Part shown: piece after piece, positions 1 through 7,728 of the stretch
Numbering within the stretch: the first letter of the stretch is position 1
Layout: every line of letters begins with the position of its first letter
The notes under the pieces: generated by a model
Told to the model about the DNA's origin: nothing
Seen by the model: only the letters and a program-made list of their open reading frames with translations
The model's database searches: none
Translations under genes and position numbers: made by a program
Assembly: GCF_017876155.1 (NCBI RefSeq)
Contig: NZ_JAGINP010000010.1
Coordinates: 174,786-238,785, forward strand
Direction of reading: 5' to 3'
DNA from: Azospirillum rugosum
GTDB taxonomy: Bacteria; Pseudomonadota; Alphaproteobacteria; Azospirillales; Azospirillaceae
Length of the DNA: 64,000 bases

Positions 1-308
1 GGTTGCAGGAAACTGAGCGGTCATCGGCCGCGTCAGGGAGGGGCATTTCTGGGACGGTATGGTTAACGCAGCGTAAAAATGCCCTTCACCCTGCACCTCT
101 GGACAGGCATCGCCCAGGGATCCGGACGAAGGCGGCACCGCCACCGTTTCAGGCGGTTTCCCGAGAGAGCCGTTGCGGCCCACGACGACCGAACTCCGGG
201 TTTTCCCAAGGAACGGCCGGTGCCGGGCACCTGTTGTCGCCCTTCCGGAGGTTGACGCAAGACGGACGGGCCGTGTCGGAGCGGCCGATTTTCTGGAGGA
301 GAAACGCT

Positions 309-848
309 GTGGCTTTGTGGCTGGGAGAGACGATCATATCGTTTGAAGAAATCCTGCTGCGGTTCGGCCTCGCCTCCCTTTTCGGACTGCTGCTCGGCTT
401 GGACCGCGAAGTCCGGGGCATCTCGGCGGGCGTTCGAACGCACATGTTGGTGGCCCTCAGTTCGGCTGTTACGATGCTGTTCGCGCTCGAGTTGTTCGAA
501 GAACTCTCCGTGCGGGGAGAAAGCGATCCCGATCCAACGCGGGCCATCCAAGGGCTGGCGCAAGCCATCGGCTTCCTGTGCGCCGGCGTGATCTTTGTCG
601 CGCGGGGCAGCGTGCGCGGCCTGACCACAGCCGCGAGCCTGTGGATGACCAGCGCCATCGGCATGGCCGCGGGAGCCGGGCAGTACAAGATCGCCCTCGC
701 CGCCATCCTCTATGCGGTCGCCATCGTGAGCGTCATGTGGCTGGTGATGCGGAAGAAACCTGTTCCCGGCACGGCCCTCCCGGAGGAGGCCGACCGGAAG
801 CAAGGCTCCGGCCACCCTGCCCCATCGCACCGCGCCGACGGGGCGTGA
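309..848 (+). CDS. MgtC/SapB family inner-membrane protein
   Basis: Small hydrophobic protein of about 179 residues. The N-terminal part has the typical MgtC/SapB pattern: a membrane segment followed by a conserved G-L-D-R-E stretch and an R-T-H motif (residues about 23-45), then further hydrophobic segments. MgtC-like proteins are known as membrane regulators in Mg2+ limitation and acid or virulence adaptation; their exact biochemical role is unsettled. The GTG start at 309 is chosen because a strong GGAGGA (295-300) lies 8 nt upstream. The frame is open further upstream, but that stretch is Arg/Pro-rich and has no family similarity. The C-terminal tail is charged and probably cytoplasmic. 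Monocistronic as far as visible. Confidence 0.85.
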   Translation: MALWLGETIISFEEILLRFGLASLFGLLLGLDREVRGISAGVRTHMLVALSSAVTMLFALELFEELSVRGESDPDPTRAIQGLAQAIGFLCAGVIFVARGSVRGLTTAASLWMTSAIGMAAGAGQYKIALAAILYAVAIVSVMWLVMRKKPVPGTALPEEADRKQGSGHPAPSHRADGA

Positions 849-1051
849 GCGAAGCTGATAGCCCCGCTGCGCAGGGGTTCATCGCTCCCTTGTCGGACGT
901 CCTATGACGGAGGTCTTGCAGCGGCGGCGAGTCCGGACCATCTGTGCGGTGATGGCTCCGGGCCCCTCTGGCGATTCACCGGCTACGGATCGCGATGTCG
1001 GAGCCCTTCACCTGCGCGGGCGGCGTTCCGCCCCACATCTGGAGGGTTCAC

Positions 1052-1540
1052 GTGACCACCACGTCTTTTTTCTCCGCCTTTGCCACCCGGCACACCGCCG
1101 ACGCCGGGAGGGCGCGTCAGAATGCATGGGCGCGGCTTCAGTGGCTTGCCAGCGTGATGGACAGCGCTGTGCGCATTCCCGGCACGTCCATCACTCTTGG
1201 CGCCGACGCGGTGCTCGGGCTCGTGCCCGGCGTCGGCAATCTCGTGACCACCGCCGTTTCGGGATATCTGGTCCACGAAGCGTGGCGCCTTGGCGTTCCC
1301 CGTCGAACGCTCGCGCGCATGATCGGCAACGTCGCGCTGGACAGCGCCATCAGCGCCGTCCCGGTCGTCGGCAACATGGCCGACGTCTTTTGGAAGGCCA
1401 ACCGGAAGAACATGGCGATTTTGGCCGAGCATCTCGGCCCCGAGCGTTTCGACCACGAGCATTTCGGCCCCGAGCATTTCGGCCATAACCACCCATCTTC
1501 CCCGCCGGTTCTGGATGGCGAGTGGCGTCGGGTCGCCTGA
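1052..1540 (+). CDS. DUF4112 domain protein with His-rich tail
   Basis: About 162 residues. The central region (a W-L-A-S-V-M-D stretch, then two G-x-V-P-G/V-V-G-N-type hydrophobic hairpins) matches the DUF4112 family, whose function is unknown; it looks like a small membrane-associated protein. The GTG at 1052 is preferred because GGAGGG (1041-1046) lies 5 nt upstream; an in-frame ATG at 995 has no clear ribosome site. The C-terminus contains short His/Phe/Gly repeats (H-x-G-P-E-R/H-F), encoded by a near-repeated 15-mer at about 1429-1490. These could bind metal, or be a slippage-generated low-complexity tail. No functional partner is evident in the neighbours. Confidence 0.8.
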   Translation: MTTTSFFSAFATRHTADAGRARQNAWARLQWLASVMDSAVRIPGTSITLGADAVLGLVPGVGNLVTTAVSGYLVHEAWRLGVPRRTLARMIGNVALDSAISAVPVVGNMADVFWKANRKNMAILAEHLGPERFDHEHFGPEHFGHNHPSSPPVLDGEWRRVA

Positions 1541-1656
1541 CCTGAAAACGGCACGGGCGGCCGATCATGGAACTCTTCATGCGCCGGCCGCATGACGGAA
1601 CGCAAGCCGCCCGGAACAGGCCCTGCACGCTCCTGTTGTTGGATGGCAAACAGCGC

Positions 1657-2064
1657 ATGGGTACCGCGATGAAGAGCATCCTTTCCATAGCGACAGCCGC
1701 TCTCATTCTGGGGGCAGCCGGTTCAGGGCTTGCGCAGCAAAGCGCCGCCGTTCCCGGTGCGGCCAACGAGTACCGGGAGGTCAACGACGACAACGTCATG
1801 GTCCCCGGCCTCAACCTCACCGTCGGCCAGCTGGACGATATGAATATTCTCGGGGCTGGCGACACCAAGTTCGGTGAAGTCGAAGAGGTCTTGATGAACT
1901 CCGCTGGGCAGCCGGTCGCTCTGGTCGTGGACCTGGAACGCAGCGTGGGCATCGGCGACAAGGATGTCATCGTCGGCCTGGATCAACTGCGCGCTGATGG
2001 CCGAAACCTCATCACCGGCCTATCCAGCGCCCAGCTCGGCGCCCTGCCGACATGGGATGATTGA
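1657..2064 (+). CDS. PRC-barrel domain protein, secreted
   Basis: About 135 residues. The first 20-25 residues form a signal peptide (M-K-S-I-L-S-I, a hydrophobic A/L/G core, then A-Q-Q). The mature part carries a PRC-barrel-like beta-rich domain (G-E-V-E-E-V-L-M-N followed by alternating hydrophobic V-A-L-V-V-D-L). PRC-barrel proteins occur in stress and RNA-maturation contexts; this exported type is uncharacterised. The start could be 1657 or the ATG at 1669; neither has a strong Shine-Dalgarno, and 1669 gives the cleaner signal peptide. The gene converges on the lipoprotein gene at 2286, with a large inverted repeat between them. Confidence 0.75.
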   Translation: MGTAMKSILSIATAALILGAAGSGLAQQSAAVPGAANEYREVNDDNVMVPGLNLTVGQLDDMNILGAGDTKFGEVEEVLMNSAGQPVALVVDLERSVGIGDKDVIVGLDQLRADGRNLITGLSSAQLGALPTWDD

Positions 2065-2169
2065 GCGGACTGGTCCGGTTGCGACCTCTTTGGACCTCAA
2101 TCCAACCCATCCGCCGGGATGTCGGGCAGGTCCACCGTCCGGCGCGACGTTGGAGATCAGCGAAAGCGT

Positions 2170-2239
2170 ACGTTATCGTGTAAACTTGCGGCGCTCAGGC
2201 ATCAAAGCCTGTAGCGCCGCCGTTTACGAGCAATAACGT
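2170..2239. repeat. Large imperfect palindrome between convergent genes
   Basis: A 70-bp imperfect inverted repeat. The outer arms ACGTTA/TAACGT, middle arms GTAAAC/GTTTAC and inner arms GCGGCGCT-CAGGC/GCCTG-T-AGCGCCGC surround the loop ATCAAA. It sits between two converging genes, so a bidirectional transcription-stop or RNA-protecting hairpin is the simplest reading. It lacks the long T-tract of a classic intrinsic terminator, so a REP-like or mobile palindromic element is also possible. Confidence 0.6.
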
Positions 2240-2285
2240 CTAGAGATAGTGGGATTGCCCCGGGCATCGCTCCTCCGTCTTTGAC

Positions 2286-2900
2286 TTACTGAGGCTGGGT
2301 TCCAGTGCTGCCGCTGGTGCCGGACGGGTTTACGCTCGGTTGCTCGCTGCTGCCCGCCTGACCGTTGTTGCCGGGGCTTCCGTTCAGGTTGAGAGCGGCC
2401 GTGGTCTGGGAATCCAAACGGCCGGTCGCGTTCAGGCCGTTGCTCTGTTGGAACCGCCGCAGGGCTTGCCGGGTGTTCGGGCCCCACAGGCCATCGACCG
2501 CGATGTCATCCCCATCATTTCGATCGTTCAGCGCCTGTTGGACCTCGCGAACCCGCTCCGGGCTGGGCGCCTGGGTCGATACCGCGGAGCGGCTGCCCGA
2601 TTGGCTGGCGGATGGGCTCGACGCCGCGTCCGTGACTCTTGAAGCCCCTTGATCGGTCAAACGGTCGGCCTTGGTGCCCAACCCTTCATCCAGAGTCGAT
2701 CCCCCGGCAGCTCCGGCGACCCCGCCGACAACCGCGCCGACCGGACCGCCGACGACCGCTCCGGCAACGGCGCCGCCGCCTGCGCCCGTGGCCGTCCGTG
2801 ACGTGTCGGTGCTGCCGCACCCGCCGACCGCCAAGGCCAGGCCGACAAACGCTGGAAGCAACGGAGTTTTGGGCATGGGAACATTGAATATGCTGCGCAT
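2286..2900 (-). CDS. Lipoprotein with glycine-zipper and peptidoglycan-binding domain
   Basis: About 204 residues. The signal peptide ends in a lipobox-like L-A-V-G-G-C. A glycine/alanine-rich stretch follows (G-A-G-G-G-A-V-A-G-A-V-V-G-G-P-V-G, glycine zipper). The C-terminal half carries a PG_binding_1 domain (V-Q-Q-A-L-N near the start, then the core V-D-G-L-W-G-P-N-T-R-Q-A-L-R-R-F-Q). It is therefore likely an outer-membrane or periplasmic lipoprotein that contacts peptidoglycan. The ATG at 2900 is chosen because GGAGG lies just upstream on the coding strand; the longer frame to 2996 has no signal-like start. The low-complexity S/G/N/Q tail is typical of surface-anchored proteins. Confidence 0.85.
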   Translation of the reverse strand: MRSIFNVPMPKTPLLPAFVGLALAVGGCGSTDTSRTATGAGGGAVAGAVVGGPVGAVVGGVAGAAGGSTLDEGLGTKADRLTDQGASRVTDAASSPSASQSGSRSAVSTQAPSPERVREVQQALNDRNDGDDIAVDGLWGPNTRQALRRFQQSNGLNATGRLDSQTTAALNLNGSPGNNGQAGSSEQPSVNPSGTSGSTGTQPQ

Positions 2901-3177
2901 GGGAACCTCCGGTTCAGGGTGGCCGAACGGTTCTGCGCAACGCGCCGGCTCAACCACACGGTTGCAACCGGACAGGCGGCGCGGAAATCGGGCCACACAG
3001 CAAACAGTTGACGACCCGAAAAGTGGTTCCCTCGCGCAGGTCGGAGACCAGCTTGGGGCTGAGAATGTCGTTTATGAGGACTCCGGAAAGGAATGTGCGC
3101 TCCGGCTTGAACCGCGCCGGGTTTCCCGAAGACCGGTTCGTTTGGGTCACGCCGCCATGGCGATGTCCTCGGTCAGC

Positions 3178-3246
3178 ACTTTCGTTCGCTTGGCGCACCT
3201 CGCGGTTCTCACACTCCAGCGCCTTGATCCGCTCCTGCTCGTCCAT
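3178..3246 (-). pseudogene. IS3-family OrfA transposase remnant
   Basis: On the minus strand this stretch reads as the C-terminal coiled part of an IS3-family OrfA ([22 protein letters not shown]), after which the reading becomes unrelated. It is the residue of a decayed insertion sequence. It overlaps, in another frame, the 3' end of the LysR gene, which takes its last residues from it. Confidence 0.65.
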
Positions 3247-4153
3247 CGTCGGCCCCGGCCGCGCGCAGATGCTCCAGAAAAGCCCGTACGGCGGGGTTGG
3301 TGCGCCGGCTGGACGGCCACAGCGCGTTGATGGTCTCCCGTTCCACGGCAAAGTTGCCGAGTACCGGGACCAACTCACCGCGGGCAACATAGGGGGCGGC
3401 AATAAAGGAAGCGCTGATGCCGATGCCGCCACCCGCAACGAGCGTTGCTATCACGGCTTCGCTGGCATCGACGATGATGCTTGACGCGGGCTCGATCTCG
3501 ATCTCGCGCTCGCCGATCCGAAACGGCCAGCGAAAGGTTTGCCCGCTGCTCTGATACCTTAGATTGACGGTATTGTGCGCTGCCAGTTCGTCCGGGTGTG
3601 CCGGCGTACCACGCGCAGCCAGATAGGCGGGCGATGCGAAAGCGCAGAGCCGCAACGGGGCCAGCCGACGGGCCAAAAGACCTGTGTCCGCGAGTTTGCC
3701 GATGCGGACTGCGATATCGATCCCTTGTTCGACAATGTCGACCAGTCGGTCGTCGAGCCGAAGGTCGATCGTCACCTTCGGATGGCGTTCACAGAATGCG
3801 GGCAAGGCGGGCGCGATCAGGTGGAGCCCGATCGGCAGGGACGCCGCAATCCGCAAGGTGCCGGTTGGCTCGGCCCGAACGGCTTTCGCGGCCTGTTCGA
3901 TCTCCTCCGCATCGCGCAATAGCCTTACGGCGCGCTCATGCAACTCGCGGCCTTCGGGCGTCAGCGTCAGGGAGCGGGTGGTCCGGGTGAAGAGGGAAAC
4001 GCCCAGTTGCTGTTCGAGGCGTTGCACGCTCTTGCTGACCGCCGAAGGCGAAATGGCGAGCGCGCGGGCGGCAGCGGTGAAGCTGCCCAGCGATCCGGCG
4101 CGCGCGAATGCGATCAGCCCGGTCAGCCTTTCGAGTACAATTTGTTCCTTCAT
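3209..4153 (-). CDS. LysR-family transcriptional regulator
   Basis: About 314 residues. An N-terminal winged helix (residues about 5-65: [17 protein letters not shown], then S-P-S-A-V-S-K-S) is followed by a LysR substrate-binding domain. It belongs to the CrgA/AphB-like group that commonly controls an adjacent divergent oxidoreductase. The ATG at 4153 begins directly before the helix-turn-helix. It is transcribed divergently from the quinone oxidoreductase at 4244, its probable target. The last dozen residues ([15 protein letters not shown]) are translated from an IS3 OrfA remnant in another frame, so the natural C-terminus was probably replaced. The substrate domain looks otherwise complete. 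Confidence 0.88.
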   Translation of the reverse strand: MKEQIVLERLTGLIAFARAGSLGSFTAAARALAISPSAVSKSVQRLEQQLGVSLFTRTTRSLTLTPEGRELHERAVRLLRDAEEIEQAAKAVRAEPTGTLRIAASLPIGLHLIAPALPAFCERHPKVTIDLRLDDRLVDIVEQGIDIAVRIGKLADTGLLARRLAPLRLCAFASPAYLAARGTPAHPDELAAHNTVNLRYQSSGQTFRWPFRIGEREIEIEPASSIIVDASEAVIATLVAGGGIGISASFIAAPYVARGELVPVLGNFAVERETINALWPSSRRTNPAVRAFLEHLRAAGADDGRAGADQGAGV

Positions 4154-4160
4154 GGCACAA

Positions 4161-4174
4161 GTAAAGCGAATTAC
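4161..4174. promoter_or_regulatory. Candidate LysR operator (GTAA-N6-TTAC)
   Basis: A 14-bp interrupted palindrome in the 90-bp space between the divergent LysR gene and the quinone oxidoreductase gene. Position and symmetry suit a LysR-type recognition site; the exact T-N11-A signature is not present. Confidence 0.35.
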
Positions 4175-4243
4175 ACCGCCATTATCAACCTCGTGCCGCA
4201 CACGCATCTTGTCGCTCAGTTGATACGCTCGATGGAGGATTTT

Positions 4244-5275
4244 ATGAGCGATGTGATGAAAGCGATTCGCCTGCACGCGTTCGGTGGCCCCGACGTGCTG
4301 GTCTATGAGGATGCTCCAAGGCCGGAGCTCAAGGCGGGCGAGGTGCTCGTCCGGGTTCATGCCGTCGGCCTCAATCCGCCCGACTGGTATCTGCGCGAGG
4401 GCTATAAAATGCTCCCGCCCGAATGGCGGCCGAAGGTCTCGTTCCCGATCATCCCGGGAACCGACATCTCGGGCGTCGTCGACGCGGTCGCCGACGACGT
4501 GCAGGGCTTCGCCGCCGGGGACGAAGTCTATGCGATGGTGCGCTTCCCCGTCGGTCTGGCCGGCGAAAGCAGCGCCTATGCGGAATACGTTGCCGTCCCG
4601 GCGACGGAACTTGCCCTAAAGCCGGCCGGCATCGACCATGTGCACGCGGCCGCGGCGCCGATGTCTCTCCTGACCGCGTGGCAGTTTCTGATCGACCTCG
4701 GGCACAACGAGCAGAACCCGCTGCAGCCACGCCAGCATGAACCGGTGCCGCTTGCGGGAAAGACAGTTCTCGTCAACGGCGCGGCGGGCGGGGTCGGCCA
4801 TTTTCTGGTGCAGCTGGCGAAGTGGCGGGGCGCGCGCGTCATCGCGGTCGCGTCCGGAAGCAATAAGGCCTTTCTGCACGACCTCGGCGCCGATGAGGTC
4901 ATTGACTATGGCAAGATCGCTGCCGAGGATGTCGTTCGCGGTCTCGACCTTGTGGTCGACGCGGTCGGCGGCCCAAGGACCGGACGCTTCCTGCCGACAC
5001 TGAAGCGGGGCGGCGCTCTGTTCCCTATTTTCCCGCTCGGCTTTGATGGCAGGGGCGAGGCGGACAGGTTCGGCGTCACCGTGTCCACGACTCAGGTTCG
5101 CTCGAACGGCGCTCAGCTTGCGGAAATTGCGCCCCTTCTGGACAGCGGCACGATCCGCGTTGCCATCGACAGCCGCTTTGCCCTCGCCGAGGCTGGGAAG
5201 GCCCACGAGCGCGCCGCCGCTGGCCACATTCGTGGCAAGATCGTGCTCACGGTAGCGCAGGGAAAACAGCCGTGA
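4244..5275 (+). CDS. NADP-dependent quinone oxidoreductase / zinc-type alcohol dehydrogenase family
   Basis: About 343 residues, the normal length for the MDR quinone oxidoreductase family. The N-terminal GroES-like domain has the motifs G-G-P-D-V-L, [10 protein letters not shown] and P-G-T-D-I-S-G. The Rossmann domain carries [11 protein letters not shown] (residues about 180-190) and G-A-D-E-V-I-D-Y. There are no structural-zinc cysteines, as in quinone oxidoreductases. It likely reduces quinones or enones with NADPH in the cytoplasm. The ATG at 4244 has GGAGG 5 nt upstream. It is divergent from a LysR gene and overlaps the next gene by 4 nt, so the two are translationally coupled. Confidence 0.88.
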   Translation: MSDVMKAIRLHAFGGPDVLVYEDAPRPELKAGEVLVRVHAVGLNPPDWYLREGYKMLPPEWRPKVSFPIIPGTDISGVVDAVADDVQGFAAGDEVYAMVRFPVGLAGESSAYAEYVAVPATELALKPAGIDHVHAAAAPMSLLTAWQFLIDLGHNEQNPLQPRQHEPVPLAGKTVLVNGAAGGVGHFLVQLAKWRGARVIAVASGSNKAFLHDLGADEVIDYGKIAAEDVVRGLDLVVDAVGGPRTGRFLPTLKRGGALFPIFPLGFDGRGEADRFGVTVSTTQVRSNGAQLAEIAPLLDSGTIRVAIDSRFALAEAGKAHERAAAGHIRGKIVLTVAQGKQP

Positions 5276-5694
5276 GTGCCGCGGCGAAGCTCCCTCAGGG
5301 TACAACGGCGTGGTTCGAGATGGTGGGCACGCTGATGTGCGCCGCCGCATCCCGGGCCGGCTTTGCACCGGATCTGAATTGGTCGCTCGTGGAGCGCTAC
5401 AGCGACGGCGTGACACTGCCGAACGGGCGCATTCAAGGCATTCGCTTCGCCATCGTAAATGGCGCACCGTCATTCGACGTCGGCGTGGACAAGGACGAGC
5501 GGGGCGATGTCACCATCGAAGTAAGCGCCGCCGCCGCCCGCGAGCTGAATCTGATTTGCACCGCCGACCCGGCCTACGTCATCGCGCGCGACCGGGCCAC
5601 GCGATTGAGGCAAATCCGGGTGAATGGCGATCTATCGCCGATGGCTGATTGGCTCGATGCAATCCACGATTCAATTGTTGACCATACAGGCTGA
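5272..5694 (+). CDS. Hypothetical protein coupled to quinone oxidoreductase
   Basis: About 140 residues, not recognised as any family with certainty. It begins with a GTG that overlaps the TGA of the oxidoreductase (GTGA), so it is probably co-translated. The protein is soluble, with no signal peptide or membrane segment. It has an alpha/beta pattern (V-T-I-E-V-S-A-A-A-A-R-E-L-N, then D-P-A-Y-V-I-A-R-D) faintly like small sterol-carrier-type folds, but this is only an impression. The operon position suggests a role linked to the oxidoreductase substrate. Confidence 0.6.
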   Translation: MSAAAKLPQGTTAWFEMVGTLMCAAASRAGFAPDLNWSLVERYSDGVTLPNGRIQGIRFAIVNGAPSFDVGVDKDERGDVTIEVSAAAARELNLICTADPAYVIARDRATRLRQIRVNGDLSPMADWLDAIHDSIVDHTG

Positions 5695-5814
5695 GAGCGT
5701 GCTTCAGCGTGTTCCAGCGGGGCGCCTGCAGCGACAGGGAGGGCAGCCGTTCCGCTGCTCCGATGGTTTCCCGATGCCGCCAGCGCCGCCAGGTTTGCGA
5801 CGGTTTCGTAGGAC

Positions 5815-5932
5815 TAAAGCGGCGTCATCCCGCCATCCTCGCTGGCGAGGAACAGGGCGGCACGCGCCAGATCCCCGGGACGGCCGAGGCGGCATCGCGC
5901 ATCAGGGGAAGCGCCTTGGTGACCCCCGTGAC
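5815..5932 (-). pseudogene. Deleted 3' relic of an SDR gene
   Basis: On the minus strand this encodes two pieces of a short-chain dehydrogenase. First comes G-V-T-K-A-L-P-L-M-R-D (about 5899-5932), then L-G/R-R-P-G-D-L-A-R-A-A-L-F-L-A-S-E-D-G-G-M-T (about 5820-5897). Both are nearly identical at DNA level to parts of the intact SDR gene at 63084-63833. The middle is missing, and a second deletion lies between two GATGGCGG direct repeats present in the intact copy. Sequence downstream of the stop also matches (TTAGTCCTA), so it is a true decayed copy rather than convergent similarity. Confidence 0.75.
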
Positions 5933-5943
5933 TCCGCGCCTGA

Positions 5944-5998
5944 CGCCCCCGAGCAGGAGCGTCAGGCGACTTTGCCCTCAGCCGACGGTGTAGCCGCC
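5944..5998 (-). repeat. 55-bp duplicate of 61999-62053 (inverted)
   Basis: The minus strand here matches the plus strand at 61999-62053 over 55 bp with one difference. It covers the last codons and stop of the SDR gene at 5978 plus the following spacer. The single difference changes the TGA stop here to TCA in the other copy. It marks a segmental duplication or rearrangement linking the two loci. Confidence 0.8.
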
Positions 5999-6730
5999 GT
6001 CGACCACCAGCTCCTGCCCGTAGATGTTCCTTGCCTCGTCCGAGGCGAGGAACAGCGCCGCGTCGGCAATGCTCTGCGGAGCGCCGAAGGCGCCCGGGAA
6101 CAGGCGGGCGGTGACGTTGGCCGCCACTTGACCGAGCACGTCCTCGGGAAGGCCGACCTTGCTCCAGATCGGGGTGGCGATCGGACCGGGGGCCACGGCG
6201 TTCACCCGGATGCCCTGCGGCGCCAGCTCCGCGGCCAGCGTTTTCGTGGCGGAACTGATCGCCGCCTTGCTGGCGCTGTAGATCGCCAAGCCCGGAAAGC
6301 CGACCTGGACCAGGAACGTGGTGATGAAGACGATGGACCCGTTGCGGCGGATGGACGGCAGGAACAGGCGCGCGGTCTGGAGCGCGCCGACGACGTTGAC
6401 CGAGAACTGGTCGTGGATGGCGTCCTCGTTACTGTCGGCGAAGGGCACGACCTTGGCGACGCCGGCGTTCGGCACCACGACGTCCACGCCTCCGAAGCGC
6501 GCGGTCGTTTCCCGGACCAGACGCTCCAGGTCGGCGCGCACGGTCACGTCGCCGGCGACGGCCAGCACCCGGTCCGGAGCCCGGGCGGCGAGGTCCCGCA
6601 GGGCCTCGGCGTCGCGCGCGAACACGGCGACCTTGGCGCCTTCGTCGAGGAACCGTTCGACGATGGACCGGCCGATCCCCGAACTGGCGCCGGTGACGAC
6701 GGCCACACGATTGTCCAGACGCTGCGTCAT
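5978..6730 (-). CDS. SDR-family oxidoreductase
   Basis: About 250 residues, a classical short-chain dehydrogenase. The NAD(P) site is T-G-A-S-S-G-I-G-R-S near residue 14. The other visible motifs are the N-A-G (N-A-G-V) motif and the catalytic Y-S-A-S-K; the C-terminus is G-G-Y-T-V-G. It is cytoplasmic; the substrate is not predictable. The start is ATG 6730; upstream the frame continues through a 12-bp tandem repeat that encodes N-H-R-x repeats and is unlikely to be translated. It lies next to the alternative oxidase gene on the same strand (130 bp apart). The 3' end and spacer are duplicated at 62 kb. Confidence 0.88.
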   Translation of the reverse strand: MTQRLDNRVAVVTGASSGIGRSIVERFLDEGAKVAVFARDAEALRDLAARAPDRVLAVAGDVTVRADLERLVRETTARFGGVDVVVPNAGVAKVVPFADSNEDAIHDQFSVNVVGALQTARLFLPSIRRNGSIVFITTFLVQVGFPGLAIYSASKAAISSATKTLAAELAPQGIRVNAVAPGPIATPIWSKVGLPEDVLGQVAANVTARLFPGAFGAPQSIADAALFLASDEARNIYGQELVVDGGYTVG

Positions 6731-6780
6731 GGTCTTTTCCTTATGAAATGCGGTGGGGGATCGGTCGGAAGCGTTCCGCC

Positions 6781-6816
6781 GATGGTTCAGGCGGTGGTTC
6801 GGGCGATGGTTCGGGC
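6781..6816. repeat. Three 12-bp tandem repeats
   Basis: Three head-to-tail copies of a 12-mer of type GATGGTTCGGGC (the first two each differ at one position) lie in the gap between the alternative oxidase and SDR genes. Probably a slippage product; no regulatory role is evident. Confidence 0.7.
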
Positions 6817-6859
6817 GCAGGAAAGGCAAGCCCGTCCGAGGAGGGTGACTCTTTTCCGG

Positions 6860-7522
6860 TCAGGCGGCCTTGCGCGGCTCGTCCCGGCGGTCGGCATCGG
6901 CGGACGGCTGGCCCGCCAGCGTGTCGGCGAAGCCGTGGTTCACGTCGCGGTGGTTGGCCTCGTCGTTGCGGACGGCGAGCACGACGTCGCGCAGCGTGGC
7001 GGTTTCCGGCAGCTTCCAATAGTCGATGGCGAGGCGCGGGGCCGGCGGGTTCGCGTGCCGGCCGGCGTCGATTTCGGCGAGATAGCCGGTGTAGCTGACG
7101 ACCGCTTCCTCTTCGAAATAGCCGACCACGCGGTGGGCCGTCTTCGGCGAGATCAGGTACAGCAGGAAGAAGGCGTTGTAGAAGGCACCCTGGGTCAGCA
7201 GGATCAGGACGCGTTCCAGCCAGTTCGGCTTCGCCACCTCGACGAAGGTCATGAGGTGCATGCGCTCGTTCTCCGCCTCGTCGAGCAGGGTGTGAATCCA
7301 GCCACGGTCGTGCTGCATGCGGCGCAGGCAGCGCAGATGCTGCAGCGTCGCGCCGACCATGCCGGGAACCGCCGCCACCGTTTCCAGCACGATGGCGCGA
7401 TGCCCATAGCGCTTGGCGAAGAAGGTGTCGGCCAGCAGGCGCAACGCCTTGGTGAAGCCCAACGCGACACGGTCGCCAAGGTCGCGGGGCGTGTGATGCG
7501 TGGTGAGGATGAACGTCGCCAT
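6860..7522 (-). CDS. aox: Alternative oxidase (di-iron ubiquinol oxidase)
   Basis: About 220 residues, similar to bacterial alternative oxidases, which lack the long mitochondrial presequence. All di-iron ligand motifs are visible: L-E-T-V-A (Glu47), N-E-R-M-H-L (Glu86, His89), F-E-E-E-A (Glu137/138) and [11 protein letters not shown] (Glu188, His191). The enzyme passes electrons from ubiquinol to oxygen without proton pumping and is membrane-associated; this gives cyanide- or NO-resistant respiration and relieves over-reduction. The ATG at 7522 has GGAG upstream. It is transcribed in the same direction as the SDR gene, so co-transcription is possible, with the AOX gene first. Confidence 0.93.
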   Translation of the reverse strand: MATFILTTHHTPRDLGDRVALGFTKALRLLADTFFAKRYGHRAIVLETVAAVPGMVGATLQHLRCLRRMQHDRGWIHTLLDEAENERMHLMTFVEVAKPNWLERVLILLTQGAFYNAFFLLYLISPKTAHRVVGYFEEEAVVSYTGYLAEIDAGRHANPPAPRLAIDYWKLPETATLRDVVLAVRNDEANHRDVNHGFADTLAGQPSADADRRDEPRKAA

Positions 7523-7728
7523 GTTGGATCTCCTGTGTCCGGACGCCGGTGCGGTCGCCGATGGCGGTCCGCCGCCTGCTTGCCGGGCCTTCGTTACCGC
7601 CCGGTCGATCGCAGCGCCGGCGTGCGGCGTTTGATGTCGTGGGATGAACATGCGCCGAAAATGCATCTTTTAGAATGGACAGATTGTCGCACCCCGCTGC
7701 ACGCTTTCGCCCCGCGGCGACGGTCAGG

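Noticed and set aside
1..308. Open frame upstream of the MgtC-like gene
   Set aside because: It is in frame with the gene, but Arg/Pro-rich with no family similarity; the strong ribosome site at 295-300 supports the GTG at 309. I see no gene or RNA in this stretch.
861..880. Small GC hairpin after the MgtC-like gene
   Set aside because: Stem of only four or five pairs and no T-tract; not strong enough to call a terminator.
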